Below are positions 1 to 9,159 of a stretch of 53,230 nucleotides of DNA, in pieces. Below the pieces are notes generated by a model. That model ran no database searches and was not told the origin of the DNA. It was given only the letters and a program-made list of their open reading frames with translations. The stretch lies in contig JAEZTL010000062.1 of NCBI GenBank assembly GCA_023421395.1, positions 1-53,230 of the forward strand, in the 5' to 3' direction. Positions within the stretch are counted from its first letter, which is position 1. Each line of letters opens with the position of its first letter. Both the position numbers and the translations under genes were made by a program. This DNA is from Bacillota bacterium. GTDB taxonomy: Bacteria > Bacillota > Clostridia > Christensenellales > Aristaeellaceae.

Positions 1-68
1 TTTTCCTTTTGTTTGGGCGGGGGGGGCGCGCGGCGCGCGGGCGCGGCCGGGGTTTTGCGTATGGACGG

Positions 69-1367
69 TTATTGGACCCAGGCGGGGTCGGCCGCCAGCT
101 TGGCGGATTCGGCGCGGTTCAAATCCATGTTCTCAAGGACCTGTTCCGCGGTCATCTGCCCGGTGCACATGGCGACCATGTCGCTGCCGAACTGCATCCA
201 GTAGTCGTTGGTATACTTGGTGCCGGTCTGCAGCACGGAATAGGCCATCTTTTCCTTCGGGATGGCGCTGACGAACGCCTCTTCTTCGGGCAGCCAGTGC
301 TGGTCGATCTCCACCGTCACGTCCAGGTTCGTGTAGGACGGGGAGTTGTCCAGGATTTCCTGCAGGCTCTCGGGCGTGCAGACGAAGCGGAAGAATTCCT
401 TGACCAGCTCGGGGTTCTTCGCGCCGGAATAGCCGAACATCGTCGGGCCCGCCGGGTTGGTGGGGTAGTAGCTGTTGTCCGCCAGCGGGATCAGCGCCAG
501 GCCGAACTCGTCCTGCGTACCGGTGTCGTCCTTGATCTGCTTGATGTAGCTGGAGTTGGCCATGGCCATGGCGATCTTGCGGTCGGCAAAGTCATTGGCC
601 ATGTTGGTGGAGTTGGTGCCGATCCAGTCCTTGCCGAAGTAGCCTTTGTCGCTGAGCTCCTTGAACTGGGTCAAAACCTTCAGCATGGTCTCGTTGCCGG
701 CGAAGGTTTGGGTGTTGGCATTCAGCGCGTCGTAGAGGCCCGGGGCGGCCGCCTCGTACACGCCGCCGATCTGGAAGAACGACAGCTGGTGCTGCCAGCC
801 GTCCGCGCCGGGCACGAACCAGGGGGTGATGCCCTTGGCGGAGAGCGCCTCGCACACCGCGAGGAGCTCGTCATAGGTGGCGGGCGCGGTCAGGCCCATC
901 TCTTCAAACATCGTCTTGTTGTACACCAGCACGTATTCGGGGCTGTTGTGCCAGATCTGCAGGCCGTAGAGCTTGCCGTCTGCGACGCAGCTGGCCTGGC
1001 GGGTTTCGGGCATTACGCTCTGCCACGCCTCGCCGGAGAAGTCGATGCAGTACTTGGCAGGATCCACGATCACCGACTTGATGGCGAAGGGATTCGACTG
1101 AATCCAGAAGATGTCCGAACAGGTGCCGGTGGTCAGCTTGCTCTGCAGAAGATCGCTGTACTGGTCGGCGGGTACGGTCTGCACGTCCACCGTCACGCCG
1201 TAGGTTTCTTCGAACCGGGCGATGGTCGCGTCGTACCGGGTGTCCATCCAGCCGGTGGAGACGAGAATGGACAGCGTCTCGCCGCTAAAGTCCTTCTGCT
1301 CCGCCAAAGCGGCGCCGAGCGACAGGAAGAGCGCGAACGCGAGCAACAGGGCTGTCAGTTTCTTCAT
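69..1367 (-). CDS. ABC sugar transporter substrate-binding protein (family 1, CUT1 type)
   Basis: Extracellular solute-binding protein expected to deliver a sugar or oligosaccharide to a CUT1 permease pair. The 432-residue product has a Sec signal peptide (MKKLTALLLAFALFLSLG, then AALAEQ) and the layout of family 1 binding proteins: an early LSILVSTGW-type strand, a central LYGLQIWHN segment and a late GPTMFGYSGAKNPE segment. The start at 1367 is chosen because an AGGAGGT site lies 8 bases upstream; an upstream in-frame ATG would add 21 residues before the signal peptide. No lipobox cysteine is present. The gene is divergent from a YesM/YesN-type pair, the usual arrangement for regulated oligosaccharide uptake, so that pair probably controls it. 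Partner permease genes would lie left of the window. Substrate unknown. Confidence 0.9.
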   Translation of the reverse strand: MKKLTALLLAFALFLSLGAALAEQKDFSGETLSILVSTGWMDTRYDATIARFEETYGVTVDVQTVPADQYSDLLQSKLTTGTCSDIFWIQSNPFAIKSVIVDPAKYCIDFSGEAWQSVMPETRQASCVADGKLYGLQIWHNSPEYVLVYNKTMFEEMGLTAPATYDELLAVCEALSAKGITPWFVPGADGWQHQLSFFQIGGVYEAAAPGLYDALNANTQTFAGNETMLKVLTQFKELSDKGYFGKDWIGTNSTNMANDFADRKIAMAMANSSYIKQIKDDTGTQDEFGLALIPLADNSYYPTNPAGPTMFGYSGAKNPELVKEFFRFVCTPESLQEILDNSPSYTNLDVTVEIDQHWLPEEEAFVSAIPKEKMAYSVLQTGTKYTNDYWMQFGSDMVAMCTGQMTAEQVLENMDLNRAESAKLAADPAWVQ

Positions 1368-1493
1368 CCGGATCAACCTCCTAGATGTTTTTCTTAATCG
1401 TACGTCAAAAGAACCCGTCAGTCTATGCACAAATCCTTCCTGAATTTGTACTAAATTTCCGTTTTGGCGGATTTTTACCGAAGGCCCGAAGCC

Positions 1494-1522
1494 TTGCGGG
1501 GCCTTTCGCGTCGTGCTATACT
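1494..1522 (+). promoter_or_regulatory. Sigma-A promoter for the kinase/regulator pair
   Basis: A -35 TTGCGG (1494-1499), a 17-base spacer and a -10 TATACT (1517-1522) preceded by TG, giving an extended -10. It lies 50 bases upstream of the kinase start. The kinase promoter at 44030-44058 has a very similar pair of boxes. The rest of 1368-1571 is the divergent spacer; I could not place the opposing promoter with confidence. Confidence 0.65.
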
Positions 1523-1571
1523 TCTAGAAAAGAAAAGGCAAGGCGTCACGCCTGAGAGAAAGGACGCGGCC

Positions 1572-3344
1572 ATGCGAAAAGCCTCGATGCGGATGCGGCT
1601 GTACCTGACGTACCTCATGATTTCGCTGGGCATCGTGATTCTGTTTTCGGCCGCGTTCTACCTGTACACGTCGCGCATCCTGTCCGCGCAGGAGGCGGAC
1701 CGTCTCAAGACGCTGACCCGGTCGCTCATGGAGCAGACCGACAGCGCGCTCACCGCGATGGACGGCGTCTCCGTGGACCTGGTATACATCAACCGCGCAC
1801 AGCAGGAGCTGGAAAAGACGCTGAACCTGGCCCGGACCGCCGGCGATCAGGATGGTTCGACGCAGTGGAACCGGCACCAAGCGCTTTCGGAGATGGCGAA
1901 CCTCTTCGTGGCGGTCAACGGCGCCAGCCTGCCGGTACACCACCTGAACCTGTATGATCTCGCGGGGAACTGCGTCGGCATCGGCAGCGTCAGCCTCATC
2001 CGCTCCGATGTGAACCTGAAAAACGAGCCCTGGTACGCGCCGGCGCTTCAGGCGGACGGCTACAAGCACATTACAAGGCCCTTCCTGTCCACGACGCTCA
2101 GCGCCGGATCCTCCCGGCCGCAGTATTATATTTCCCTGGTCCGCCTCTACTTCGGCGAGGACCGGAAGCCCGCGGGCTTCATTGAGGCGATCCAGAACTG
2201 CTCCATCGTGTTTCGCAGCGCGCTGGCGCTGAACCGTTCGGAGGAGCAGGCCTACATCCTGGACGCGGATGGCGAACTGATCTACCCATACCCCGCCACG
2301 GCCGCGGACCGCGAGCGGGCCGCGGCGCTGAAAACGGGCGGCGACGGGGCGTACATCGCGAGCCCCGAAACAAGCGCCTACACCCTCTGGACCTACATTG
2401 TGGCGCGCCCTCTCGGCGCGGTGCTCCAGCCGGCCTTTACGCTGCTCCGGCTGATTTTGGGCATCGCCCTCGTCATGATGCTGCTGATCGCGCTCTTCGC
2501 GTTTTTCACCGCCCGCCGGATGACGCGGCCGCTGATCGCGCTGGGGGACAGGATGCTCTCCATGGATGCGCATTCGCTGGCGCACGATCAGCCGCCGCTC
2601 TCCGCAGGCTACCGGGAGGTCGCGCGCCTCAGCGACAGCTTTGACCAGATGCGCCGCCAGCTGGACGCCTCGATGAACCAGCGCATCGCGGCCGAGCAGC
2701 AGGCGCTCAAATCGCGCAATCTGGCCATGCAGGCGCAGATCAACCCGCACTTCTACTACAATACGCTGTCCTCGATCATCGCGCTGACGGACATCGGCCG
2801 CCCGGATGACGTCGTCTCCATGTGCCGCTCGCTCACGGGTATGATGCGCTATGTCACCGGGCCGGAATCCGCCGCCACGCTGCGGGAGGAGCTGAACTAC
2901 GTGGGCCAGTACCTGTACTGCATGAAGATGCGCTACCAGGACAGCTTCCAGTATGAAATCAACGTACCGGAGGGGATGATGGACGAGGCGGTGCCCCGGC
3001 TCATCATCCAGCCCTTCGTCGAAAACGCGCTGAAATACGGCATCGACTGCCCGCCGCCCTGGAAGCTGCAGATCATCGGCGAGGACACCCCGGACCTATG
3101 GCGCGTTATCGTGCTGGACAACGGGCCGGGCTTCTCCGACAAGGCGGTCGCCGAGCTCCGGGAGCGCATGCGCGCGGTGGATCAGTCGGTCGCCATGCCC
3201 GAGGCGCACATCGACGGACTCGGCATTCTGAACGTGTACGCCCGGTGGAAGCTGTTCGCAGGCGAGGAAGCGCTCATCGAAATCGGCACCAAGTCCACCG
3301 GCGGCTACGCCATGATCGGCCGAGAAAGGAGGCGCCCCGCGTGA
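1572..3344 (+). CDS. Sensor histidine kinase, YesM/LytS-type (HPK7)
   Basis: Membrane sensor kinase of 590 residues expected to phosphorylate the adjacent response regulator. One membrane segment is at about residues 9-30, an extracellular sensing region of about 250 residues follows, a second membrane segment is at about 290-315, and then a HAMP linker. The kinase core has the HPK7 phosphoacceptor motif NPHFYYNTLSS with His393, the N box VENALKYG (Asn485), the G1 box DNGPGF and a late GLGILNVY motif. ATG 1572 is preferred over an in-frame ATG at 1464 because AGAAAGGA precedes it and the promoter at 1494-1522 lies between the two. The end overlaps the regulator's GTG start. The ligand is probably the sugar taken up by the divergent transporter (inference). 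Confidence 0.92.
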   Translation: MRKASMRMRLYLTYLMISLGIVILFSAAFYLYTSRILSAQEADRLKTLTRSLMEQTDSALTAMDGVSVDLVYINRAQQELEKTLNLARTAGDQDGSTQWNRHQALSEMANLFVAVNGASLPVHHLNLYDLAGNCVGIGSVSLIRSDVNLKNEPWYAPALQADGYKHITRPFLSTTLSAGSSRPQYYISLVRLYFGEDRKPAGFIEAIQNCSIVFRSALALNRSEEQAYILDADGELIYPYPATAADRERAAALKTGGDGAYIASPETSAYTLWTYIVARPLGAVLQPAFTLLRLILGIALVMMLLIALFAFFTARRMTRPLIALGDRMLSMDAHSLAHDQPPLSAGYREVARLSDSFDQMRRQLDASMNQRIAAEQQALKSRNLAMQAQINPHFYYNTLSSIIALTDIGRPDDVVSMCRSLTGMMRYVTGPESAATLREELNYVGQYLYCMKMRYQDSFQYEINVPEGMMDEAVPRLIIQPFVENALKYGIDCPPPWKLQIIGEDTPDLWRVIVLDNGPGFSDKAVAELRERMRAVDQSVAMPEAHIDGLGILNVYARWKLFAGEEALIEIGTKSTGGYAMIGRERRRPA

Positions 3345-4125
3345 AGACGCCGTCGTACAAAGTGCTGGTGGCGGAGGACGAGAGCCTGCAGCTGAACAGC
3401 CTCGTCGCCCTGATCGCCCGGGTGTCGGAAGATTTCGAGGTCGTGGCCCGGGCGCAGACCGGCCTGCAGGCGCTGGAAAAGGCCGAGCAGCTCATGCCCG
3501 ACCTGGTCATTACCGACATCCAGATGCCCCAGATGAGCGGGATCGAGTTGATCGAGGCGCTCCGGGACCGGTTGCCCGGCTCCAAATTCATCATCATCAG
3601 CGGCTACTCCGAATTTGAGTACGCGAAAAAGGCCATCGCCCTCAAGGTGGCCGCGTACCTGCTCAAGCCCGTGGTGCCGGAGGAACTGCGCGACGCGCTG
3701 GCGGGGGTGTATTCCGACCTGGCGCTGAACCAGCAGTCCTACGGCGCCGCGTTCAGCCCCCAGACCGCCTCGGAGACGCCGGAGCAGGTGGCCGCCGCGC
3801 TGTGCGCCTGGCTGGACGAGCACTTCGGCGAGGATGTCAACCTGAACCTGATCGCCTCCGCCCTCGGCTACAGCCCGAGCCACCTGACCAAGGTCTTTCA
3901 AAAGCGCTACTAATGTCGCCCATCAAATATCTGACGCGCGTCCGGATGTCCAAGGCCCGCTACTGCCTGATGTACCGGAGCGACCTCTCCATCCGCCAGA
4001 TCGGCGAAATGGTGGGCTATGAGGAGCAGGGCTACTTCTCGCGCATGTTCAAAAAGACCCACGGCCTGAGCCCCGTGGAATTCCGCGCCTCGCCGCAGCG
4101 CTGGAACCACCGCCCGTTCCAGTAG
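3341..4125 (+). pseudogene. YesN-type response regulator with AraC output domain, frameshifted
   Basis: Response regulator paired with the upstream kinase. GTG 3341 overlaps the kinase stop and follows an AAAGGAGG site. The receiver domain is intact: acidic pocket AEDES, phosphoacceptor Asp59 in LVITDIQMP, a Thr/Ser-type ISGYSEFEYA and the LLKP lysine. The linker is unusually short, leading straight to an AraC helix-turn-helix. At 3911 the frame hits TAA after VFQKRY (190 residues), but the second helix-turn-helix continues in another frame as MSPIKYLTRVRMSKAR to 4125. Restoring one base at 3911-3912 would give the canonical spacing from VFQKRY to MSPIKYL. Either a real inactivating mutation or a base error. 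If real, the truncated product keeps the receiver but only half the DNA-binding domain. Confidence 0.85.
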
Positions 4126-4132
4126 GGGCCTT

Positions 4133-5497
4133 TCACAGCGCTACGGTGGGGAACCTGTCCGGAAGGCGGATGCCGGCGCGCTTCACGATTGCGGCGGCGC
4201 GCTTTTTCGCCTCTCTCAAAATCGCCCGCTCATCGAGGGACAGGACCACGCGCTTTTTCATCAGCCATTTGCCGTCGCACATGGTGCTCTCCACGTTGGA
4301 AGAGTGCATCGCGGTCACCAGGTTCGCGATGGGGTCGTTCAGCGGCAGCATGGAGGCCGAGTCCGGATTGACGATGATCAGATCCGCCTTCTTCCCCGGC
4401 TCGAGGCTGCCGTACAGGGCTTCGTCCATCAGCGCGCGGGCGCCGTTTCGAGTGGCCATGGTCAGGATCTCCTGCGCCTTCATCACCGTGGGGTCCAGGC
4501 GCCAGCCCTTGTGAATCAGCGACGTCAGCCACATCTCGTCCACCATGTCCATGCGGTTGCTGGAGGGCGCGCCGTCGGTGCCGATGGTCACGCAGATGCC
4601 GTCCCGGTACATCTTGGGAATTTTGGCGAAGCCCAGCACGCGCATGGCCGCCGCCGGATTGTGGGACACCTTGACGCCGTGGACGCGGAACATGTCCACT
4701 TCCTCGTCGGTGAGCCAGACGGTGTGTACCGCCAGAAGGTTCTTGTCCAGAACGCCCAGATGGTTGAGGTGCGAAACCGTGCCCTCGCCATACTTTTCCA
4801 TGGTGAAGTCGATTTCGTCCTTCACTTCAGCCACGTGCATATGAAGGCCTACGCCGTACCTGTCCGCCAGGGCCTTCGATTTTATGATCAGCTCGTCGGA
4901 GTTGTTGAAGATGGTGCGCAGCCCGAACCACACCTGCACGCGCCCGTTCGCGGTGTTGTGGTAGCGCCTGAAATCCTCCTCCTGCGTGTCGAGCTCCTCC
5001 TGCGCGGTCCTTTGCCACACCGCCGGAAGGCCCTCGCCCGAGTCCATCACGGATTTGGCCAGCTTGGCCCTGAGGCCCGCCTCGGCCACGCCGCGCGCCA
5101 TGCCGCCGACGAACTGCCCGCCCGGCTCGGCAAAGCTGGTGACGCCCGCGCGGATCTGCTCGAGACAGCACAAAAGCGTGGAGACGTAGGAATCCTCCTC
5201 CGTCATGCTGCTCTCGTAGGGCCAGATGCGCTCATGCAGCCAGGTGATTAGGTTCACATCATCCCCCAGGCCGCGGCCCAGCTGCTGCGACGTATGCACA
5301 TGGGTATTCACAAGGCCCGGCAGCACGTACTTGCCACGGCCGTTCACCACTTCGGCGTCCGGCTTTACAAGCGCCGGGTTCACGTCGCCCACGGCGGTGA
5401 TCCTGTCGCCGTCCACCAGCACGCCGCCGTTTTTATACACGGTTTTCTGATCGTCCATCGTCACTACGAGCGCGTTTCGGATGTAAACCTGTCCCAC
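4133..5497 (-). CDS. Amidohydrolase of the ATZ/TRZ family (purine or S-adenosylhomocysteine/methylthioadenosine deaminase-like)
   Basis: Cytosolic metal-dependent hydrolase, most like deaminases acting on guanine, 5-methylthioadenosine or S-adenosylhomocysteine. The 454-residue product has the HxH metal motif (NTHVHT, His66 and His68), a second-strand LHMHVAE motif, AVHTVWL with a further metal-site histidine, and TIGTDGAPSS with the catalytic aspartate. The start is GTG 5497, after GGGGGAA; upstream in-frame codons lack a binding site. It is the last gene of the purine operon, 51 bases after the second permease. Its partners (BMP-type nucleoside transporter, two adenine deaminases) favour a purine ring or purine nucleoside as substrate. 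It converges on the regulator gene, with seven bases between the stops and no terminator visible. Confidence 0.85.
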   Translation of the reverse strand: MGQVYIRNALVVTMDDQKTVYKNGGVLVDGDRITAVGDVNPALVKPDAEVVNGRGKYVLPGLVNTHVHTSQQLGRGLGDDVNLITWLHERIWPYESSMTEEDSYVSTLLCCLEQIRAGVTSFAEPGGQFVGGMARGVAEAGLRAKLAKSVMDSGEGLPAVWQRTAQEELDTQEEDFRRYHNTANGRVQVWFGLRTIFNNSDELIIKSKALADRYGVGLHMHVAEVKDEIDFTMEKYGEGTVSHLNHLGVLDKNLLAVHTVWLTDEEVDMFRVHGVKVSHNPAAAMRVLGFAKIPKMYRDGICVTIGTDGAPSSNRMDMVDEMWLTSLIHKGWRLDPTVMKAQEILTMATRNGARALMDEALYGSLEPGKKADLIIVNPDSASMLPLNDPIANLVTAMHSSNVESTMCDGKWLMKKRVVLSLDERAILREAKKRAAAIVKRAGIRLPDRFPTVAL

Positions 5498-5548
5498 GGG
5501 CGATTCCCCCTTTTTAATCTGCACAATATTAGAATACCACATCAGCCT

Positions 5549-6511
5549 TCATCTGTCCTCGCGGAAGTAGGGCTTGCCCAGCCATCCCGGCGCGCCGTTC
5601 TCCCGGCGCCTGCCCATGGTGGTGAGCACCAGCACCACGATGGTCATCGCGTAGGGCAAAAGATCCAACAGCTGGGAGGGGATCGAGATCGTGACGCCCC
5701 CAATCCCGATGGGCACGTTCTGCAACTTGTAGGTGAGGCAGCGCAGCGCGCCGAAAAGGTACGCGCCCAGAATGGCCTTGAGCGGGTTCCAGGTGGCGAA
5801 GATGACCAGCGCGATGGCGATCCAGCCCATGCCCGCGGTCACAGATTCCTGCCAGCGCGGCACGATGACCAGCGTGAGGCATGCGCCGCCCAGGCCGCAG
5901 AGGAAGCCTCCGGCCAGGATGTGACCGTATTTTACGGCCGTGACCTTGATGCCCGTCACCGCCGCCGCCGCGGGGTTTTCGCCCACCATGCGAAGCGCGA
6001 GGCCCAGCTTTGTCTTGTACAGGTGCACCCACGCGGCCGCGGCGGTAATCAGGCCGAAGTAGACGTAGGCATTTTGCCGGAACAGCGCGATGCCGAGAAA
6101 CGGGATCTCCGAAAGAAGGGGAATGGGCCGCGGCCCCACGGCGGCGATGAATTCGGGCGAGAGCGTCAGATTCCCCAGGCTGTTGCCCAGGAGGTTGGCC
6201 ACGCCCGTCAGGAAGATCGTCAGCGTAAAGCCGGTCACCATCTGGTTGGTGCGGAAGGTGACCGTCAGCACCGCGAAGACGAGCGCGCCCAGCGCGCCGG
6301 CAAGGCCCGCCGCCAGCACGGCCAGCGGCGGATTCCCGGTATTGTACCCCACGAAAAAGCCGAAGGAAGCGCCCATCATCATCATGCCTTCGACGCCCAG
6401 GTTGAGGTGCCCGGCCTTCTCGGTCAGGATTTCACCCAGCGTCGCAAAGAGAAGCGGCGTCCCCATGATGATGGCGGTCTGAAAAAAGAGCGCCGCGTCG
6501 GTCACCCACAT
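5549..6511 (-). CDS. Nucleoside ABC transporter permease (second subunit, NupQ-like)
   Basis: Inner-membrane permease of the BMP-associated (purine nucleoside) branch of the CUT2 family. The 320-residue product is almost wholly hydrophobic, with about eight to ten membrane segments, and carries family sequence such as GHLNLGVEGMMMMGA near the N terminus and LYKTKLGLALRMVGENP in the cytoplasmic coupling loop. ATG 6511 follows AAAGGAGG and sits two bases after the stop of the first permease, so the two are translationally coupled. Members of this branch import guanosine, adenosine or related nucleosides. No sign of damage. Confidence 0.9.
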   Translation of the reverse strand: MWVTDAALFFQTAIIMGTPLLFATLGEILTEKAGHLNLGVEGMMMMGASFGFFVGYNTGNPPLAVLAAGLAGALGALVFAVLTVTFRTNQMVTGFTLTIFLTGVANLLGNSLGNLTLSPEFIAAVGPRPIPLLSEIPFLGIALFRQNAYVYFGLITAAAAWVHLYKTKLGLALRMVGENPAAAAVTGIKVTAVKYGHILAGGFLCGLGGACLTLVIVPRWQESVTAGMGWIAIALVIFATWNPLKAILGAYLFGALRCLTYKLQNVPIGIGGVTISIPSQLLDLLPYAMTIVVLVLTTMGRRRENGAPGWLGKPYFREDR

Positions 6512-6513
6512 TT

Positions 6514-7572
6514 CTACGCCGCCTCCTTTCCGCCTCGCTTCCATACGAAGCGGTAGTTGATGAAGAACTCGCTGGCCAGCACGAAAAAGAGGATCATCCC
6601 CTGAATGATGCCCGCCATGAAGTAGGGCACGCCCAGCGAAATCTGGATGTACGCGCAGCCCTGCACGAGCGCCGCGATCATCAGCGTGGCCGCCAGCACC
6701 GGAAGGGGCTTTAGCTTGCCCAGCCAGGCCACGATGATGGCCGTGTACCCCCAGCCGCCGGAGAGCGTATAGGTGAGCGAACCCTCGATGGCGGAAGCCT
6801 GGATAAAACCAGCCACGCCGCAGAGACCGCCGCCCAGCGTCACCGTGGCGATCAAAAGCCAGGTGGTGTTGAAACCCGCGTAGCGCGCCGTCAGCGGGTT
6901 CTCGCCCATCACGCCCACCTGATAGCCGTACCGGGTTCTGGCCAGCAGCAGGGAAATCAGCGCGAAGAGAACCGCGGCGATCACCCAGCCGATATGGATG
7001 CCGAAGAGGTTCGGCAGCACCGCGTTGTCGGAGAACATCGGGATGGTCGGGTACCCCATCGAGGCGGGGTCCTTCCAGGGTCCGAACTGCAGATACGCCA
7101 CGAACTTCACCGCGATGTAGTTGAGCATCAGCGTCACCAGCGTCTCATTGGTGCCAAAACGCAGCTTGAGCAGCGCTGGCACCAGGCACCAGAGTCCGCC
7201 GCCGATCAGCGCGGCCAGCATCATCAGCGGGATCAGAACCGGCGCGGGCATGTCCGGATAATTCAGCGCCACGGCGGACGCCGCCGTCGCGCCCATGAAG
7301 AACTGGCCTTCCGCGCCGATGTTGAAGAACTGAAGCCGGAAGCACAGCGTGACGCCCAGCGCCATCAGAACCAGCGGCACCGCGGTGCGCACCACCTCCT
7401 TCAGGCTGTAGGCGCTGCCCAGCGCGCCGACCGCGATTTCCCGGTAGATGACCGCGGGGTTAAAGCCGAGGACGGCGATGACGAGGGCACCCGCGCCCAG
7501 CGCGGCCGCGATGGAGATCAGGCGCGCTGTCCCGGCGCGGCCCGCGGCGTTTCTTTTGACCACGCTAATCAT
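6514..7572 (-). CDS. Nucleoside ABC transporter permease (first subunit, NupP-like)
   Basis: First permease of the purine nucleoside transporter, 352 residues. It has a short basic N terminus, then repeated membrane segments, the family motif FFNIGAEGQFFMGA at about residue 80 and a coupling loop TRYGYQVGVMGENP. It pairs with the permease at 5549-6511 to form the heterodimeric channel typical of BMP-dependent systems. The start overlaps the end of the ATPase gene by eight bases, which points to one polycistronic message. Confidence 0.9.
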   Translation of the reverse strand: MISVVKRNAAGRAGTARLISIAAALGAGALVIAVLGFNPAVIYREIAVGALGSAYSLKEVVRTAVPLVLMALGVTLCFRLQFFNIGAEGQFFMGATAASAVALNYPDMPAPVLIPLMMLAALIGGGLWCLVPALLKLRFGTNETLVTLMLNYIAVKFVAYLQFGPWKDPASMGYPTIPMFSDNAVLPNLFGIHIGWVIAAVLFALISLLLARTRYGYQVGVMGENPLTARYAGFNTTWLLIATVTLGGGLCGVAGFIQASAIEGSLTYTLSGGWGYTAIIVAWLGKLKPLPVLAATLMIAALVQGCAYIQISLGVPYFMAGIIQGMILFFVLASEFFINYRFVWKRGGKEAA

Positions 7573-9091
7573 GCTCCGCCTCCCCTCCCAGCCCGGTCAT
7601 CATCCGTCCAAGCTGGTTTTTCGTGGCCGCCGCGGCGTCCACCGTGCCCATCAGCCGCCCCGCGTGAAGCACCGATATCCGGTCGCAGAGCGCCAGCAGT
7701 ACGTCCAGATCCTCGCCAATAAACAGGATGCCCGTGCCCCGGGCCTTCTCCCGGTTCAGCATTTCGTAGACGAAGCCGGTCGCGCCGATATCGAGCCCCC
7801 GGGTCGGGTAGGCGGCGATGAGAAAATCCGGCTTCCATTCCAGCTCTCGCCCGAGAAGCACCTTCTGGATGTTGCCGCCCGACAGGTCCTTGACCGGCTG
7901 TCCCGGCCCCGCCGCGCTGATCTCATACTTGGCGATGATGGAGCGCGCGCCGCGCTCGCTCGCCCGGCCGTCCAAAAAGACGCCGCGGCTTGCGCCAAGC
8001 CCCCGGAGCAGCACATTGTCCGAGATGCTCATGCCCCCGGCCAGGCCCATCATGAGGCGATCCTCCGGCACAAAGCCAATCCGGACCCCCTCCCGCGTCA
8101 GCTGCCGCGCCGTCTTTCCCGCGATCTCCCGGTCGCCGAGGCGTATGCCGCCCGCCTTCACGCGCGCAAGGCCCGCGATGGCCTCGCACAGCTCCTTCTG
8201 CCCCGAGCCCGCGATGCCCGCGATGCCGTGGATTTCACCCCGCCGCACCGTCAATGAAACGCCGTTAAGCCGCGCGCCGGCCTTTCCCTCGACGGTCAGC
8301 GCGCGGACCGCCAGCGCGTCCTCCTCCGAGGGCGCCCGGCCGCCGCGCGGGATGTCCAGCGACACGACGCGGCCCACCATCTTCTCCGTCAGCTCCTGCC
8401 GCGTAGTGTCGCGCGTCATCGCGGTAAACACCGCCTCGCCCCGGCGCAGCACGGTCACCCGGTCGCTGACCTCAAAGACTTCGTTCATCTTGTGCGTGAT
8501 CAGCACGATGGCGCAGCCCTCGCGCTTCATTTTTGCCAGCGTCTCAAAGAGCGCCTTGGACTCCTGCGGCGTCAGGACGGACGTGGGCTCGTCCAGGATC
8601 AGCGCCGCGGCGCCCCGGTAGAACACCTTCAGGATCTCCACCGCCTGTTTTTCACCGACGGAGAGCTGATACACCATCCGGGCCGGGTCCACCTGGAAGC
8701 CGTAGGTTTTCGCGATGGCGCGGATTCTGGCGCGCAGCTTCTTTCTGCGGACAAAAAACTGCCGCTCCACGCCGGCGGCGATGTTTTCCTCCACGCTCAG
8801 CGGCTCCACCAGCGTCGCGTGCTGATGCACCATACCCAGCCCCGCGCGCAGCGAATCAGCCGGAGAACGGAAGGAAGCGCGCTTCCCGCCGATCAGGATG
8901 AGCCCCTCGTCCTGCTGGTACACGCCGGTGAGGATGTTCATCAGCGTCGTCTTTCCAGAACCGTTTTCCCCCAGCAGCGCGTGGATTTCCCCTTTCCGGA
9001 CGGCGAGCTCGACGCCCCGGTTTGCCACCACCCCGCCGAAGCGCTTGGTGATGCCCTTCAGCTCAATGTAAGGCTCTGACAATGGTTTCAC
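7565..9091 (-). CDS. Nucleoside ABC transporter ATP-binding protein (tandem-domain, NupO-like)
   Basis: Tandem ATPase of 508 residues that energises the purine nucleoside transporter. Domain 1 has Walker A GENGSGKTT, signature LSVGEKQ and Walker B ALILDEPTS. Domain 2 has the degenerate P-loop GIAGSGQKE, an intact LSGGNIQK signature and IAAYPTRGLDIGA, where the Walker B acid is missing as is usual in this branch. Translation begins at GTG 9091 with only a G-rich tract in front, so the start is less certain than for its neighbours. A strong stem-loop separates it from the binding-protein gene upstream, which may reduce its expression relative to that gene. Confidence 0.92.
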   Translation of the reverse strand: MKPLSEPYIELKGITKRFGGVVANRGVELAVRKGEIHALLGENGSGKTTLMNILTGVYQQDEGLILIGGKRASFRSPADSLRAGLGMVHQHATLVEPLSVEENIAAGVERQFFVRRKKLRARIRAIAKTYGFQVDPARMVYQLSVGEKQAVEILKVFYRGAAALILDEPTSVLTPQESKALFETLAKMKREGCAIVLITHKMNEVFEVSDRVTVLRRGEAVFTAMTRDTTRQELTEKMVGRVVSLDIPRGGRAPSEEDALAVRALTVEGKAGARLNGVSLTVRRGEIHGIAGIAGSGQKELCEAIAGLARVKAGGIRLGDREIAGKTARQLTREGVRIGFVPEDRLMMGLAGGMSISDNVLLRGLGASRGVFLDGRASERGARSIIAKYEISAAGPGQPVKDLSGGNIQKVLLGRELEWKPDFLIAAYPTRGLDIGATGFVYEMLNREKARGTGILFIGEDLDVLLALCDRISVLHAGRLMGTVDAAAATKNQLGRMMTGLGGEAEHD

Positions 9092-9105
9092 CCCCCGCGG
9101 ACAGG

Positions 9106-9142
9106 AAGGTTGGGGAATCTGACGGGCAGATCCCCCAACCTT
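9106..9142 (-). other. Stem-loop after the nucleoside-binding-protein gene
   Basis: A 16-bp stem (left arm 9106-9121, right arm 9127-9142, one mismatch) with loop ACGGG. Read on the minus strand it is followed by CCTGTCC, not a U-tract, so it is a poor intrinsic terminator. It is better read as a 3' stabiliser or partial attenuator between the binding-protein gene and the ATPase gene. Confidence 0.7.
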
Positions 9143-9159
9143 TCGGCCCGTCTTGGTTT

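Noticed and set aside
1..68. Terminator after the left-edge binding-protein gene
   Set aside because: The stretch is G/C-rich with a run of eight or more G, but no clean stem plus U-tract could be drawn, and the window ends here.
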